Assembly: GCF_049331405.1 (NCBI RefSeq)
Contig: NZ_CP186274.1
Location: 1,612,001 to 1,676,000 of the forward strand
Source of the DNA: PoT sp049331405
GTDB taxonomy: Bacteria; Planctomycetota; Planctomycetia; Isosphaerales; Isosphaeraceae
Reading direction: 5' to 3'
DNA: 64,000 nucleotides
The translations under genes were made by a program, and so were the position numbers. A model generated the notes under the pieces. It had not been told where the DNA came from and searched no databases. It saw nothing but the letters and a program-made list of their open reading frames with translations. Positions 1 through 8,227 of the stretch are shown here, in pieces (positions within the stretch are counted from its first letter, which is position 1; every line of letters starts with the position of its first letter).

Positions 1-424
1 GCAGGAGGAGCCTCGTTTGCTCTTCGGCGCTGAGGAAGTAAAGCGCCGGGTGCTTCTGGGGAGTGATCATGAGATTGACACGATCCTTCTCATCCTGATC
101 CAGGAGCGAAATCGTAGGATATTCCTCCTGGGCCCTGACACCAAGTACGAGTCGTTGTTTCCCCTGCCGATCCGAGAATATCAGGACCGGTGAGCCGTCA
201 TTTTCAACCCCCAGCATTCCTCGCTGCTTACCTTCCTTGTCCGTGAAGATGAATCGCTCGGCCAAGATCGACTTCACCCCATCGACCGGAGTGGCGAAAG
301 CGGCCGGCAAGGCGACGGCACCTAGCAGGATCAGGAGGCCGATCGCTCGCGTGTAGCGTCGCTCTCTCTCCAGTTGAGCCACACGCTTGGCAAGGTCTTC
401 GAGGGAAGGCGAGGGGCTTTTCAT
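1..424 (-). CDS. Partial membrane-anchored protein with coiled coil and GK.R repeats
   Basis: This gene reads leftward from an ATG at 424 and is still open at the window edge, so the C-terminus is missing. The visible 141 residues begin with a short charged coiled-coil stretch (about residues 8-23, EDLAKRVAQLERERR), followed by one hydrophobic helix (about 27-45). The remainder is presumably extracytoplasmic. It contains a recurring motif of the form D..GK.R..LGV, seen twice (FTDKEGKQRGMLGV and FSDRQGKQRLVLGV), followed by a weaker third unit. I know this layout from planctomycete proteins of unknown function. The role is unknown. The gene call rests on a long open frame, good codon use and the coherent coil-TM-repeat order. 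Confidence 0.7.
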   Translation of the reverse strand, partial: MKSPSPSLEDLAKRVAQLERERRYTRAIGLLILLGAVALPAAFATPVDGVKSILAERFIFTDKEGKQRGMLGVENDGSPVLIFSDRQGKQRLVLGVRAQEEYPTISLLDQDEKDRVNLMITPQKHPALYFLSAEEQTRLLL

Positions 425-950
425 CGCAAAACTCCCTGCAAGCTATTCAGATCATCGATGAGCATGACCGCGCAGATGAGACCATCCGACGCCGCTCACA
501 GTCTATTGAATCATCGTCGCCGCAGGATTTGCACACTGCAACGGTCAACTCCGACCAAGCCACGGGACATCAACGATCTAGTTCGATTCGATTGTGTTCG
601 ATGAAACACGGATATGCGTGGCCGCTGATCACGAGTGAATCCCCGAGACGTTGGTGCGATAGCTCTGTCGTCGGTTGCAAGTCAATGCTTCTGCCATCGC
701 CGTTTCACGGGATTGTCGCGGAGATCCCGTGTACTCGTCGAGAGCGTACTGAATGACATGGGGGGGAGAGGTGGATTTGGCGTAATGCCAAAGGAGGAAG
801 GCAGGGGAGCAGGATGAGCCCCGGCTGTGGCTGTGGCGGGCTCGTGGCCACCCTGCCGGATCAGTCCGCGGGGCGTCGGGGGCTTCGCCACGCGGGCAAG
901 GAGGATCTGGGCCCCGGATCGGACGGGGCCTCTTGCCTTGAAGGCGCCGA
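425..950. other. Non-coding stretch between two leftward genes
   Basis: No reading frame here has convincing protein character; short frames on both strands are arginine/proline-rich shadows. The left part, next to the start codon at 424, is where the promoter of the leftward gene should lie, but I could not fix its position. The right part contains the hairpin listed separately at 910-930. Confidence 0.5.
910..930 (-). terminator. GC-rich hairpin downstream of the LEDR-motif gene
   Basis: A perfect 7-bp stem (GGCCCCG pairing with CGGGGCC) encloses a 7-base loop. It begins about 20 bases after the stop of the leftward gene ending at 951. There is no T-run on either side, so it is not a textbook intrinsic terminator. 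Its position suits transcription termination or 3'-end protection of that mRNA. Confidence 0.35.
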
Positions 951-1346
951 TCAGTCGACGACGAGGTCGCCCGACGCGACGCGGTTCTGCACCTCGACGT
1001 TCACGGCGGCGACGGCGCGGTTGGAGGCCTGGGCGACGGGGTGGAAGAGCTGGCGGGCGTTGAGCTCGCGGCGCATGCGCTGGACGATGGCGTTGAAGCT
1101 GATGCCGAGGCCGTCGATCCGGCCGAACGGGACGTTTTTCACCGCGATCTGGAGCTGTTCGCGGAGGCGCGGGACGTTGCCGTTCTCGGCGTAGAGCTGG
1201 AAGTTCAGGCGGACCTGTTCGAGGATCGTGTCGAGCTGACGGCTCGTCATGACCACCGGGTCGGCTGCCGGGCCCCCGAAACCCGATAACAAGGAGCGAT
1301 CTTCCAGGCTGCGGGGGGCCTCGGGTCGGTAAGCTCGCGTGCGCAT
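951..1346 (-). CDS. Small exported protein with planctomycete LEDRSLLS signature
   Basis: A 131-residue protein starting at an ATG with an AGAGG ribosome site about ten bases upstream. Residues 14-21 read LEDRSLLS, after a basic, proline-containing start. This matches the L-E-x-R-x-L-L-S motif found at the N-terminus of many large planctomycete exported proteins. Here the motif heads an unusually small protein. The rest is predicted mostly helical (residues 33-120), with no cysteines and no second hydrophobic segment, and ends in RVASGDLVVD. Function is unknown. The signature suggests the protein crosses the inner membrane. Confidence 0.65.
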   Translation of the reverse strand: MRTRAYRPEAPRSLEDRSLLSGFGGPAADPVVMTSRQLDTILEQVRLNFQLYAENGNVPRLREQLQIAVKNVPFGRIDGLGISFNAIVQRMRRELNARQLFHPVAQASNRAVAAVNVEVQNRVASGDLVVD

Positions 1347-1743
1347 CGCGACATTCCTCTCGTGCGGGTCAAGAACCTTGGCGCGCCGGCGGGCCGCTCC
1401 CTCATTTTCGGCGCGTGGGGGACCCGCCTGGGCCTCGAATCCGGCCGCTCCGGGCAGGACGGGCCATCCGCCGACGCCCGTCCTCGCGACTCTTCCTGTA
1501 CTTCATCGACCTTCCGCCCCGGCAACTCTTGCCCGAGCCGAAAAAACGGCCTACGACACGCTTCGCGAGGGATTTTCGACTCCGCGACGCCCCGAGCCCC
1601 TTGACACAAAGCCTGACGGCGACGCGGCATGTCGATCACTCGACGTATCCCGGTACGCCGGGTTGGCGAGACCTCGACCATTCGGGGAGAATCTCGGGGA
1701 GGAATCTTCAAGTGGGAGGCGGGTTTCGACGAGAGGGCCCGAG
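1347..1743. other. Divergent intergenic region
   Basis: This region separates the leftward LEDR-motif gene from the rightward ankyrin gene and must hold both promoters. The ankyrin frame stays open through it back to a GTG at 1339. The translation of this part is low-complexity (proline, arginine, alanine) and resembles nothing, so I treat it as non-coding. No repeat or operator was seen. Confidence 0.45.
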
Positions 1744-3105
1744 ATGATGTCCCGCGACGAAGTGGAACGCATCGAAATCAACTCACTCTGGATCGGGTTC
1801 GCACACCCGCCGCGTCAATCGGCGAGGCTGGTCATCACGCGTCGAGGGGGGCGATACCTCCGCGAATGGATGCCAGGGGAGTCGACGGATGAGATGCCGG
1901 CCGACCTCGTCGATCGTTTGCTCGAGGCCCTGGCGAAGCCTCGGGTCCCGCAACTCGACTTCGCCCGATTCGACTTCCCGGAGCCGGTGTTACGTCGGCA
2001 CTACGAATCCGGCTGGACCGATGATTATCCGAGACTGCTCGCGAAGATCCAGTTCGCGAGCGGCCGAACCATCAACATTCAAACGGATGTCCAGAAAGCC
2101 TTCATGCTGCCGCTGCGGGTGGACGACTCCGCCGAGCCTGGAGAATCCAAGACCTTCGACCCCGGCCTCAGCCGGGCGATCGCCGTGATGATGCCCGAGG
2201 GCTTCCTGGAGAAGAATCGCCTCTCCGGCAACGATGGCACCCTGCGATGGGAACTGCAAGAATACCGGAAGAGCCTCGGTGAGCCGGAGGCCCGACCCGA
2301 GATCGCCGAGGTCGAAGCCGAACCCTCTCACGCTCGCACGCTCGTCGACGACCTTGACCTCTCCGCCGCCGAGGTCCTCGACCCGCTCGCCCCTGCGGAG
2401 CCCGCCGAGGCCGGGACGGCGGAGAAGCGGGACAGGAAGCCGTGGATCATATTCAAGCACCTTTCGCCGGACGAGCTACGACGACGCCTCGAGGCAGGGG
2501 CGGATCCCAGCGTCGCCGATGATGTCGGCCAGACGGCGCTGATGCATGCGATGTGGCCGCTCCGCCGCGAGCAGTTCCGCCTGCTCGCCGAGGCCGGGGC
2601 CGACGTCGAGGCTCGCCGCAAGGACGGGCTCAATGGCCTCCACATCGCCTGCAGCGGGGCCATGCCGGAGGAAGTCAAGGAATGGCTCCGGGCCGGGGCC
2701 GACGTCGAAGCCCGGACCCCCGAAGGCGCGACACCCTTGATGCTCGCGTCCGGCTGGGTCGACGTGATAAAGCTACTGCTGGCGGCGGGGGCCGACGTGA
2801 ACCGCCAGGATAATGGCGGTCATTCGGCCCTCGACTACTCGATCCTCATCCACATCCCCTACGAGGCCGAACCGCGTCTCGCGGCCTTCCGCGCGTTGAT
2901 CTCCGCGGGGGCGGACGTGAACCTGCGCGACCGCCAGGGCATCACCCCACTCGGCCACGCTCGCGCGGTCCTGGCCCGGATCCGGTCGGAGAACGACGTC
3001 CTCCAGGCCTTCGAAGACGCCGGCATCTCACGCATGAGAATGAATGATGAAACCTTGATCCGAACCATGATTGGAATCATCAAGCAGGCCGGCGGCCGGG
3101 ATTGA
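1744..3105 (+). CDS. Ankyrin-repeat protein
   Basis: A 453-residue protein that I start at the tandem ATGs at 1744/1747, where the translation becomes protein-like (MMSRDEVERIEINSLWIG). Residues 1-200 form an N-terminal domain I do not recognise. An acidic, proline-rich linker follows, and then ankyrin repeats from about residue 239 to 435. The repeats show cores such as GQTALMHAMW, DGLNGLHIACS, GATPLMLASG and GHSALDYSI, with AGADV turns between them. No signal peptide or membrane helix is present, so it is cytosolic. Ankyrin proteins bind other proteins. The gene heads a rightward run of small genes including an SMI1/KNR4 protein, which fits an immunity-type or accessory role, but that is inference. 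Confidence 0.85.
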   Translation: MMSRDEVERIEINSLWIGFAHPPRQSARLVITRRGGRYLREWMPGESTDEMPADLVDRLLEALAKPRVPQLDFARFDFPEPVLRRHYESGWTDDYPRLLAKIQFASGRTINIQTDVQKAFMLPLRVDDSAEPGESKTFDPGLSRAIAVMMPEGFLEKNRLSGNDGTLRWELQEYRKSLGEPEARPEIAEVEAEPSHARTLVDDLDLSAAEVLDPLAPAEPAEAGTAEKRDRKPWIIFKHLSPDELRRRLEAGADPSVADDVGQTALMHAMWPLRREQFRLLAEAGADVEARRKDGLNGLHIACSGAMPEEVKEWLRAGADVEARTPEGATPLMLASGWVDVIKLLLAAGADVNRQDNGGHSALDYSILIHIPYEAEPRLAAFRALISAGADVNLRDRQGITPLGHARAVLARIRSENDVLQAFEDAGISRMRMNDETLIRTMIGIIKQAGGRD

Positions 3106-3155
3106 ACCCGACCATTGATTGACAATTCATGCGTCGTTTTCTATGAGGTGCGAGT

Positions 3156-3692
3156 ATGAGCAAAATCTTCGGTGACTTCGACATCGCCGGCTTCTGGGTG
3201 CCCTCGGAATATGCCCTCAAGGAGTACGTCGACGTCCCGGTGACGGACGAGATGGTCGCGGCCGTCGAGCGGAAGCTCGGCTACAAGCTGCCGGCGGCTT
3301 ACGTCGAGTTGATGAGGCATCAGAACGGCGGCATCCCCCGGCGCACCGACCATCGGACCCTCGAGGCGACGTCGTGGGCCCACGACCACATCGCCATCAC
3401 CGGCATCTTCTCCATCGGCCGCGACAAGCCGAGTTCGCTCTGCGGCGAGGTCGGGAGCCGTTTCTGGGTCGAGGAGTGGGGCTACCCCGAGATCGGCATC
3501 TATTTCGCCGACTGCCCCTCCGCCGGCCACGACATGATCTGCCTCGACTATCGCGCATGCGGCCCGACCGGCGAGCCCCGCGTCGTCCACGTCGACCAGG
3601 AGTCGGACTACAAGATCGTCCACGTCGCCGACAACTTCGAAGCCTTCATCCGTGGCCTGGAAGATGAGTCGGCCTTCGCGGGCGAATCATGA
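3156..3692 (+). CDS. SMI1/KNR4 (SUKH) family protein
   Basis: A 178-residue protein with a GAGGTG ribosome site (3145-3150) six bases before the ATG. The sequence follows the SMI1/KNR4 pattern: VTDEMVAAVERKLGYKLPAAYVEL near residue 30-50, an NGG turn, a core with FSIGRD and EEWGYPEIGIYFADC, then HDMICLDYR and a C-terminal VADNFEAFIRGL. In bacteria this superfamily (SUKH) is best known as immunity proteins against secreted nuclease toxins. Planctomycete genomes carry many copies with no known toxin partner. No toxin gene is adjacent here. It follows the ankyrin gene by about 50 bases on the same strand. Confidence 0.88.
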   Translation: MSKIFGDFDIAGFWVPSEYALKEYVDVPVTDEMVAAVERKLGYKLPAAYVELMRHQNGGIPRRTDHRTLEATSWAHDHIAITGIFSIGRDKPSSLCGEVGSRFWVEEWGYPEIGIYFADCPSAGHDMICLDYRACGPTGEPRVVHVDQESDYKIVHVADNFEAFIRGLEDESAFAGES

Positions 3693-3828
3693 AGAGGTCC
3701 AGGAAGATGCAAGTCGCGATATTCCGATGGATCTGAGTCCGGCGAGACGGTAATCGGTTCGCAGTAACGATGATCGTAATGCAGTGATAAGAAACTAAGT
3801 GTTTCCGATAAATCCCGAGGTTTGACTG

Positions 3829-4362
3829 ATGAAAATGCCGCGACTTCGCCTTTCCCTCCGCTGGCTGATGGCCGCGGTCGCACTGCTCGCGCTCTGCCTC
3901 GCGTATGTCCTGCCGGCCTGCCAGAAGCTCCTCTGGCTCTATCAGCACCCGAAGAGCGTAAAGGGCTTTGGCTCCACGGTGTTGTGCAGGCCCGCCCCGG
4001 GGGAACCTCCTCAGAAGACCCCCGCGATGCCCACATACGACGTCGGCCTGCCCTTCCGGATGCAGGTGTCCGCGACATGCTGGCCCGGTTCCTGGATTCC
4101 TGAGGGGCTGACTTATCGGGTGGATGTCGTCGTCAGCGTCACCGATCCAACGACCTTCACCAAGATCTATTCGACGCAGCGCAAGAGTCGGCGCGTGAGG
4201 AGCGGCCCGAGGGCTTCCGGTGAAGAGCCGGTGATTTCCATCTTCGAGATCAGCCCTCCGGGACCGGGAGCCTATGCCGTACGAACTGAGCAAGAAGTCA
4301 TCGACTTCTTCGGCCGAACCAGCAGGGCCGGGCTGTCCACGACCTTCTTCAATGCTCGATGA
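3829..4362 (+). CDS. Small membrane-anchored protein of unknown function
   Basis: A 177-residue protein with one N-terminal helix (about residues 13-29) preceded by RLRLSLRWLM. This is a short planctomycete-type anchor motif also seen in the proteins at 41.8-42.3 and 42.5-43.0 kb. After the helix comes a soluble, probably extracytoplasmic region of about 145 residues with beta character (LTYRVDVVVSVTDPTTFTKIY) and two or three cysteines. No family is recognised. The start at 3829 is one of two close ATGs (3829, 3835). Confidence 0.65.
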   Translation: MKMPRLRLSLRWLMAAVALLALCLAYVLPACQKLLWLYQHPKSVKGFGSTVLCRPAPGEPPQKTPAMPTYDVGLPFRMQVSATCWPGSWIPEGLTYRVDVVVSVTDPTTFTKIYSTQRKSRRVRSGPRASGEEPVISIFEISPPGPGAYAVRTEQEVIDFFGRTSRAGLSTTFFNAR

Positions 4363-4442
4363 CCAAAGGGTCGGCAAGGATGGATCGGATTGGCCCGATC
4401 TACTGAAAGTATTCTAGAGTAACAGGTCTCGTAGAAAGGACG

Positions 4443-4781
4443 ATGATGATGGAGCCGATCGACAGGTTCGAACTCGTATCCGAGCAGGCCTGGGAAAGTT
4501 ATCGCAAATCCCGGTTCGTCCGGAAGATATTCCACCCGTATGACAGTCTGCTGTACTGGGCCGGTTCGGACGAGGAGTGGGAGTCCTCGACGCCTTATCG
4601 AGGTCAGCCCTACGACCCGAACTGCGGTGAGATCATCGAAGGTGGGTGGGATCACGAGCATTGCGACGTCTGCTGGGCCAGGATCGAGGAGGGGGACTCT
4701 TACTGGTCAGACGAAATCACCTCCAACATCGAACTCTGCGAGGCCTGCTATCCGATCGTCATGCGGAGATTGCAGGGCTGA
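4443..4781 (+). CDS. Small Cys-rich protein of unknown function
   Basis: A 112-residue protein beginning at a triple ATG (4443, 4446, 4449) behind AAAGGA. The C-terminal half holds an H..C..C...C..C arrangement (HEHCDVCWARI, then ELCEACYPIV) typical of a small zinc-binding knuckle. The N-terminal half is aromatic and acidic. It has no signal peptide. The Cys spacing suggests metal binding or a structural zinc; I cannot assign a family. It lies in the same rightward run as the ankyrin and SMI1/KNR4 genes. Confidence 0.6.
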   Translation: MMMEPIDRFELVSEQAWESYRKSRFVRKIFHPYDSLLYWAGSDEEWESSTPYRGQPYDPNCGEIIEGGWDHEHCDVCWARIEEGDSYWSDEITSNIELCEACYPIVMRRLQG

Positions 4782-5047
4782 GCCTCCACGCGTCGAGGGC
4801 TCGATACCGCCCACGCGTGCGATGTCCGACGTTCTGCGGGACCGGACGTGTCGACGTTGACAATAGCCCACTGCGCCTGGCGTCGAGGAGGCGACTTGAG
4901 GATAATCTCGACCTGACTGTGGACCAGGAAATCGAGGCCGGCGGCGAGGCAAGGCGAGCCCTGATTCGGTCGAGTGCGGGTTCGGATCAGGGGCGAAGGG
5001 TCGATCGCCTTGCAACCCGGGTGGCCCTCTCGGAGTCGGTGGATTTC

Positions 5048-5590
5048 ATGGCGGACGTCCCGGATCAAATTTGCTTATCCATATGCCGGGTCGATGCGAA
5101 GGAGGTGCCGGCCGGCTCCCTCGATTGGGCTCGCGATGGGGGCAGGGCCTTGCCGGAACCCGTGGCGGTGGTCACGTGGTGGTCGCCCGACCTCGTCACG
5201 CGCTTTGGCCTGCCCAATGGGAGCATCTGCGGCGTACTGGCCGATTCGGAGGGGGCGATCGACGTCGAGAACTTCCTCCCGCAGCCGAGCTTCGTCGACG
5301 TGATCCACCTCGTCTGCCGCCATTATCTCGACCCGGGGCTCGTCGAGTTCGCCCGCGAGGTCCCCGAGCAGGCCGTGGCCGTCATCGATCAGCGCTCGCC
5401 CGATGTCGACGCCGAGATACCGGCCGAGGACATCATCGGGTCCTACAGCGTCGCTGGCGGGTCGATCGGCGAATACACGCCGAACCCCGCCTACCGCCTC
5501 GTCACGCCCGTCGGCCACTTCCAGCTCACCCCCTGGCTTCGCAAATGCCTGGCCACCGCCGTCATCCCTCGCCCGCCCGGCACCCTCTGA
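5048..5590 (+). CDS. Conserved-looking hypothetical protein
   Basis: A 180-residue protein; I start it at the ATG at 5048 (MADVPDQICLSICRVDAKEV) because translation further upstream is arginine-rich noise. The body looks like a compact alpha/beta protein, with stretches such as AVVTWWSPDLVTRFGLP and SFVDVIHLVCRHYLDPGLV, and a C-terminal VTPVGHFQLTPWLRKCL. No domain is recognised. No membrane helix or signal is present. It shares strand and size class with its neighbours and may belong to the same accessory cluster. Confidence 0.55.
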   Translation: MADVPDQICLSICRVDAKEVPAGSLDWARDGGRALPEPVAVVTWWSPDLVTRFGLPNGSICGVLADSEGAIDVENFLPQPSFVDVIHLVCRHYLDPGLVEFAREVPEQAVAVIDQRSPDVDAEIPAEDIIGSYSVAGGSIGEYTPNPAYRLVTPVGHFQLTPWLRKCLATAVIPRPPGTL

Positions 5591-5798
5591 GTTCACCCCG
5601 CCGCCGGCCCGCACATCCATTCCATCCCACAAGCATCGGCCAATGCTCGGCCTGCGCGGGCCGGGCCGAACTTGGTGGGGCGTGGGCCTGTCTATCTTCG
5701 AGAGAGGCAGGCCACGCGGACCGCTCGCGACGTGCCGAAGGAGGACCGCCGGTTCGCGATATCAGGGCCGCCTCAGCCATGGGAATGCGGAGCCGATC

Positions 5799-6152
5799 AT
5801 GCCCCAAACCAAGGCCTCGAACGATCCCATCGAGCGACGCCTGTACGACCACTGCCTCGGATCGGGAGACCCGAGCGGGCATCTGCTCGACGCCGGCACC
5901 TTCCCGCCCGGTTGGGTCCGGCGGTTCGATGAGCTCCTGTCGGAGGCCAGGGCACGCTGGGGCGCCGAGCCGTCGCTGCCGAAGACCCTGGTCTCGGCGC
6001 TCTTCTTCGCCTCGTTCTTCCCCCAATATCGATATCGCCGCCGAGCCGCCACCAGGCCAGGGCAGGGCACCCAGCAGGCCGAGCGCGACATGGCCCATTT
6101 GCGATCCGTCAGTAGCCTGTTCCTGTTCGCCGGCTTGCCGCGCGCGAGGTGA
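5799..6152 (+). CDS. Small hypothetical protein
   Basis: A 117-residue frame starting at an ATG at 5799 (MPQTKASNDPIERRLYDHC). The translation has balanced composition, with FPPGWVRRFDELLSEARARWG and a moderately hydrophobic ALFFASFFPQYRYR segment. Competing frames on the other strand are alanine/glycine-rich shadows. No family or motif is recognised. The ribosome site is weak, so the start and the gene itself are uncertain. Confidence 0.4.
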   Translation: MPQTKASNDPIERRLYDHCLGSGDPSGHLLDAGTFPPGWVRRFDELLSEARARWGAEPSLPKTLVSALFFASFFPQYRYRRRAATRPGQGTQQAERDMAHLRSVSSLFLFAGLPRAR

Positions 6153-6423
6153 CCGATCGCCGGTCGAGACCTGTCGCGTCGAAATATGGAAACACGGTCA
6201 TGATTTTTAGATCGGAAGGCACTGACCCGCGGGCCTCGGTTCACCATTCCGCCTCGACTCCGTCATTGGACGTGCCGAAGCCGCAGAGCTCCGAAACATG
6301 GCCGTGGGACTCGGCTTTCGTTTCCGAGTGGAGGAGGCTTGAGGCGGACCCGCGATGGTGCGAAATTCTTCGGAACGCGGGAGTGCCACACTTCGCGGGG
6401 TCGATCGATCGGCGAGGCCAGGG

Positions 6424-6765
6424 ATGACATCCATGGATATTTCGAAGCTTCAAGACTACCGCAAGACACTCGAGGCCGAGCGGGAATCGCTGTTCAGCGA
6501 CTGGCCGATCAGTCCCGAGGTCCGTGAGGCCTGCTGGCGGAACCTCGCCGACGCCCTCGACGCCCTGATCGCCCTCGGCCCGGATGGTTCCGAGGATGAC
6601 GCCTCGGAGATTCTCCGCCGTTGCATCGAGAGATACAACGACCTCGACGACGGCTTCATCTGCACGATCGAGCGGGAGGAACTCTGCGATATCCTCTACG
6701 AACTCGGCGATGACTGCGGCCTCGACGGCGGCGAGGAATGGGTGGACGAATGGCGAGACTGGTGA
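6424..6765 (+). CDS. Small acidic hypothetical protein
   Basis: A 113-residue, strongly acidic, mainly helical protein (DYRKTLEAERESLFSDWPIS, then an EDDASEILRRCIERYND segment and a closing EEWVDEWRDW). The start could be the ATG at 6424 or the one at 6433. The upstream part of the frame overlaps nothing convincing. Small acidic helical proteins of this kind are common among immunity or anti-toxin proteins, but no family is recognised and that reading is a guess. Confidence 0.55.
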   Translation: MTSMDISKLQDYRKTLEAERESLFSDWPISPEVREACWRNLADALDALIALGPDGSEDDASEILRRCIERYNDLDDGFICTIEREELCDILYELGDDCGLDGGEEWVDEWRDW

Positions 6766-6812
6766 TCGTGCGATAGACGAACCAGGCCCGGTCGAATGAC
6801 CAGGATGATGAC

Positions 6813-7355
6813 GTGATCTCTATCCATCTCTTTGCGACTTGCGAGGACCTGCTCGAACTCCTGGAATGCGTGGAGTCCGAGGCGCCGCTGAAGTATTCGC
6901 GGATGGGGTACTTCACCGAGGCGGAATTCCGGGCGGGGCTCGATTCGTATGAGGAAGGGGCGATGATCCCCGGCCTCGGGGTGGCGACGGACGACTCCGG
7001 CGTGGGTTGCCCGAGGTTCCTGGTGAGCAACCGAGGGACGCCGGTCAGCGTGCGTTCGATCAACACGTATAATGACGTTCATCACTGCGTCGACGAGCGG
7101 GGGAATCCGGGCTTCCTGGTGTTGGCCCCCGGGGGGATCTGGGAGGGGAGCGTGCTGCTGAGCGGGAGCCTCGCGTCGGGGTCGTACTCTCGGGACGCCA
7201 GCAGGTTGCTTCGGAAGTTCAGGAAATGTGCGAAAGCCTTGTATGAGAAAATAGGAGCCTATGATGTGGGGCCTCGTGCCGCAGGCCTCCTTCGGGATGG
7301 CATGCGGCTGACGGCCTCGGCGCGAGCGCCTCGGGAGTACGACCTGACCTTGTGA
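6813..7355 (+). CDS. Hypothetical protein, GTG start
   Basis: A 180-residue protein read from a GTG at 6813. The nearby ATGs at 6805 and 6808 are out of frame. The sequence has a clear protein pattern: FATCEDLLELLECVESE at the N-terminus, then a beta-rich middle (PRFLVSNRGTPVSVRSIN, NPGFLVLAPGGIWEGSVLLSG) and a basic helix SRDASRLLRKFRKCAKALYE. It is last in the rightward run before the convergent TetR gene. No known domain is recognised. Confidence 0.6.
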   Translation: MISIHLFATCEDLLELLECVESEAPLKYSRMGYFTEAEFRAGLDSYEEGAMIPGLGVATDDSGVGCPRFLVSNRGTPVSVRSINTYNDVHHCVDERGNPGFLVLAPGGIWEGSVLLSGSLASGSYSRDASRLLRKFRKCAKALYEKIGAYDVGPRAAGLLRDGMRLTASARAPREYDLTL

Positions 7356-7386
7356 GGTTTGGGGCAAGTCGGCCGCGATGAATCGG

Positions 7387-8109
7387 TCACACCGACCGGG
7401 CGATGCGGTCGAGCAACTCGCCGAGGAGGAGGCGCTCGCCGGCGGAGAGGTTTTCGAGGGAATCGAGCGAGGCACGCAACTCGGCGGCGGCGATCTGGGG
7501 GCGACGGCGGGCGGCGGGTTTGGAGATGTCGGCGATCGCCGAGAGCATCGTCTCGCGGATGAAGGGGGAGAGGCCGGGGTCTCGGGCCTCGGGGGGCTGG
7601 GCGAGGAGCGTGAACGCGAGGCCGACCCCCGCGGCGTGCCAGAGGTCCGTGGCCTGGTCCTCGCTCGTCTTCAGCAGGCCCGCGGCGGCGACGCGACGCA
7701 TGCGCCGTTTCAGGGCCTCGCGGCCGGCCCTGGCGGCGGGGGAAGCCTCGCCCGACTGCGGGTCGCCCGCGAGGATCGCGAAGAGGCCCGGGTTCGCGAG
7801 GCTGAACGCCATGTGCGCGTCCCAGCCTTCGCGGAGGCCCTCGATGGGGTCCGGATGGGGCGTGAGCCGGGACTTCGTCGCGACGTAGGCGGCGAGGTCG
7901 TGCTCGGCGACCGCCTCCAGCAGCCCCTGCTTGTCCCCGAAGAGGCGATAGATCGTCGGAGGCTGGACCCCCGCGGCCGTCGCCACGGCGCGGGTCGTCG
8001 CGGCCTCGCGGCCCCCCTCGGCGATCAGGCGCGAGGCGGCGGTGAGGATCCGGGAGCGGGCATCCCCCTCGGGCGCGGCGTCTTCGTCGGGGATCGCTGA
8101 TTCGGCCAT
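7387..8109 (-). CDS. TetR-family transcriptional regulator
   Basis: A 240-residue protein. Residues 17-63 form the TetR helix-turn-helix: RSRILTAASRLIAEGG, ATTRAVATAAGVQPPTIYR and LFGDKQGLLEAV, with the usual GVxPPTIYRxF recognition helix. The rest is the helical ligand-binding and dimerisation domain (about 80-230), which names no ligand. The gene is divergent from an NAD(P)-binding oxidoreductase starting at 8228. The 118-base intergenic region contains inverted and direct repeats suited to a TetR-type operator, so it probably represses both itself and the oxidoreductase. Confidence 0.92.
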   Translation of the reverse strand: MAESAIPDEDAAPEGDARSRILTAASRLIAEGGREAATTRAVATAAGVQPPTIYRLFGDKQGLLEAVAEHDLAAYVATKSRLTPHPDPIEGLREGWDAHMAFSLANPGLFAILAGDPQSGEASPAARAGREALKRRMRRVAAAGLLKTSEDQATDLWHAAGVGLAFTLLAQPPEARDPGLSPFIRETMLSAIADISKPAARRRPQIAAAELRASLDSLENLSAGERLLLGELLDRIARSV

Positions 8110-8227
8110 GAATCAAAGATAGCAAAATCGTGTTTCCGGCGATAGGCGGTCACTGGACTTGGCCTGCTATCGTCGATATCGTGATTTTGTTTTCGGTGAT
8201 ATCTTGCCGTCGCTAAGGAGGTCAGCC
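8110..8227. promoter_or_regulatory. Divergent promoter with candidate TetR operators
   Basis: Between the two start codons lie long imperfect inverted repeats. The left arm is 8123-8145 (begins CAAAATC, ends CGATAG) and the right arm 8167-8189 (begins CTATCG, ends GATTTTG); 16 of 23 positions pair. A direct repeat of the left-arm core recurs at 8186-8201 (GTTTTCGGTGATA against GTTTCCGGCGATA). These lie where promoters for both genes should be. A strong ribosome site AAGGAG (8215-8220) precedes the oxidoreductase ATG. The regulator is inferred to be the adjacent TetR protein. Confidence 0.55.

Noticed and set aside
425..950. Small frames in the first intergenic region
   Set aside because: Short, arginine-rich and without ribosome sites; none shows protein character.
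1339..1743. N-terminal extension of the ankyrin gene to a GTG at 1339
   Set aside because: The translation is low-complexity and unlike any protein; the tandem ATGs at 1744 fit better.
5403..5798. Extension of the 117-residue gene back to 5403
   Set aside because: It overlaps the end of the upstream gene in another frame and is Pro/Arg/Ser-rich.
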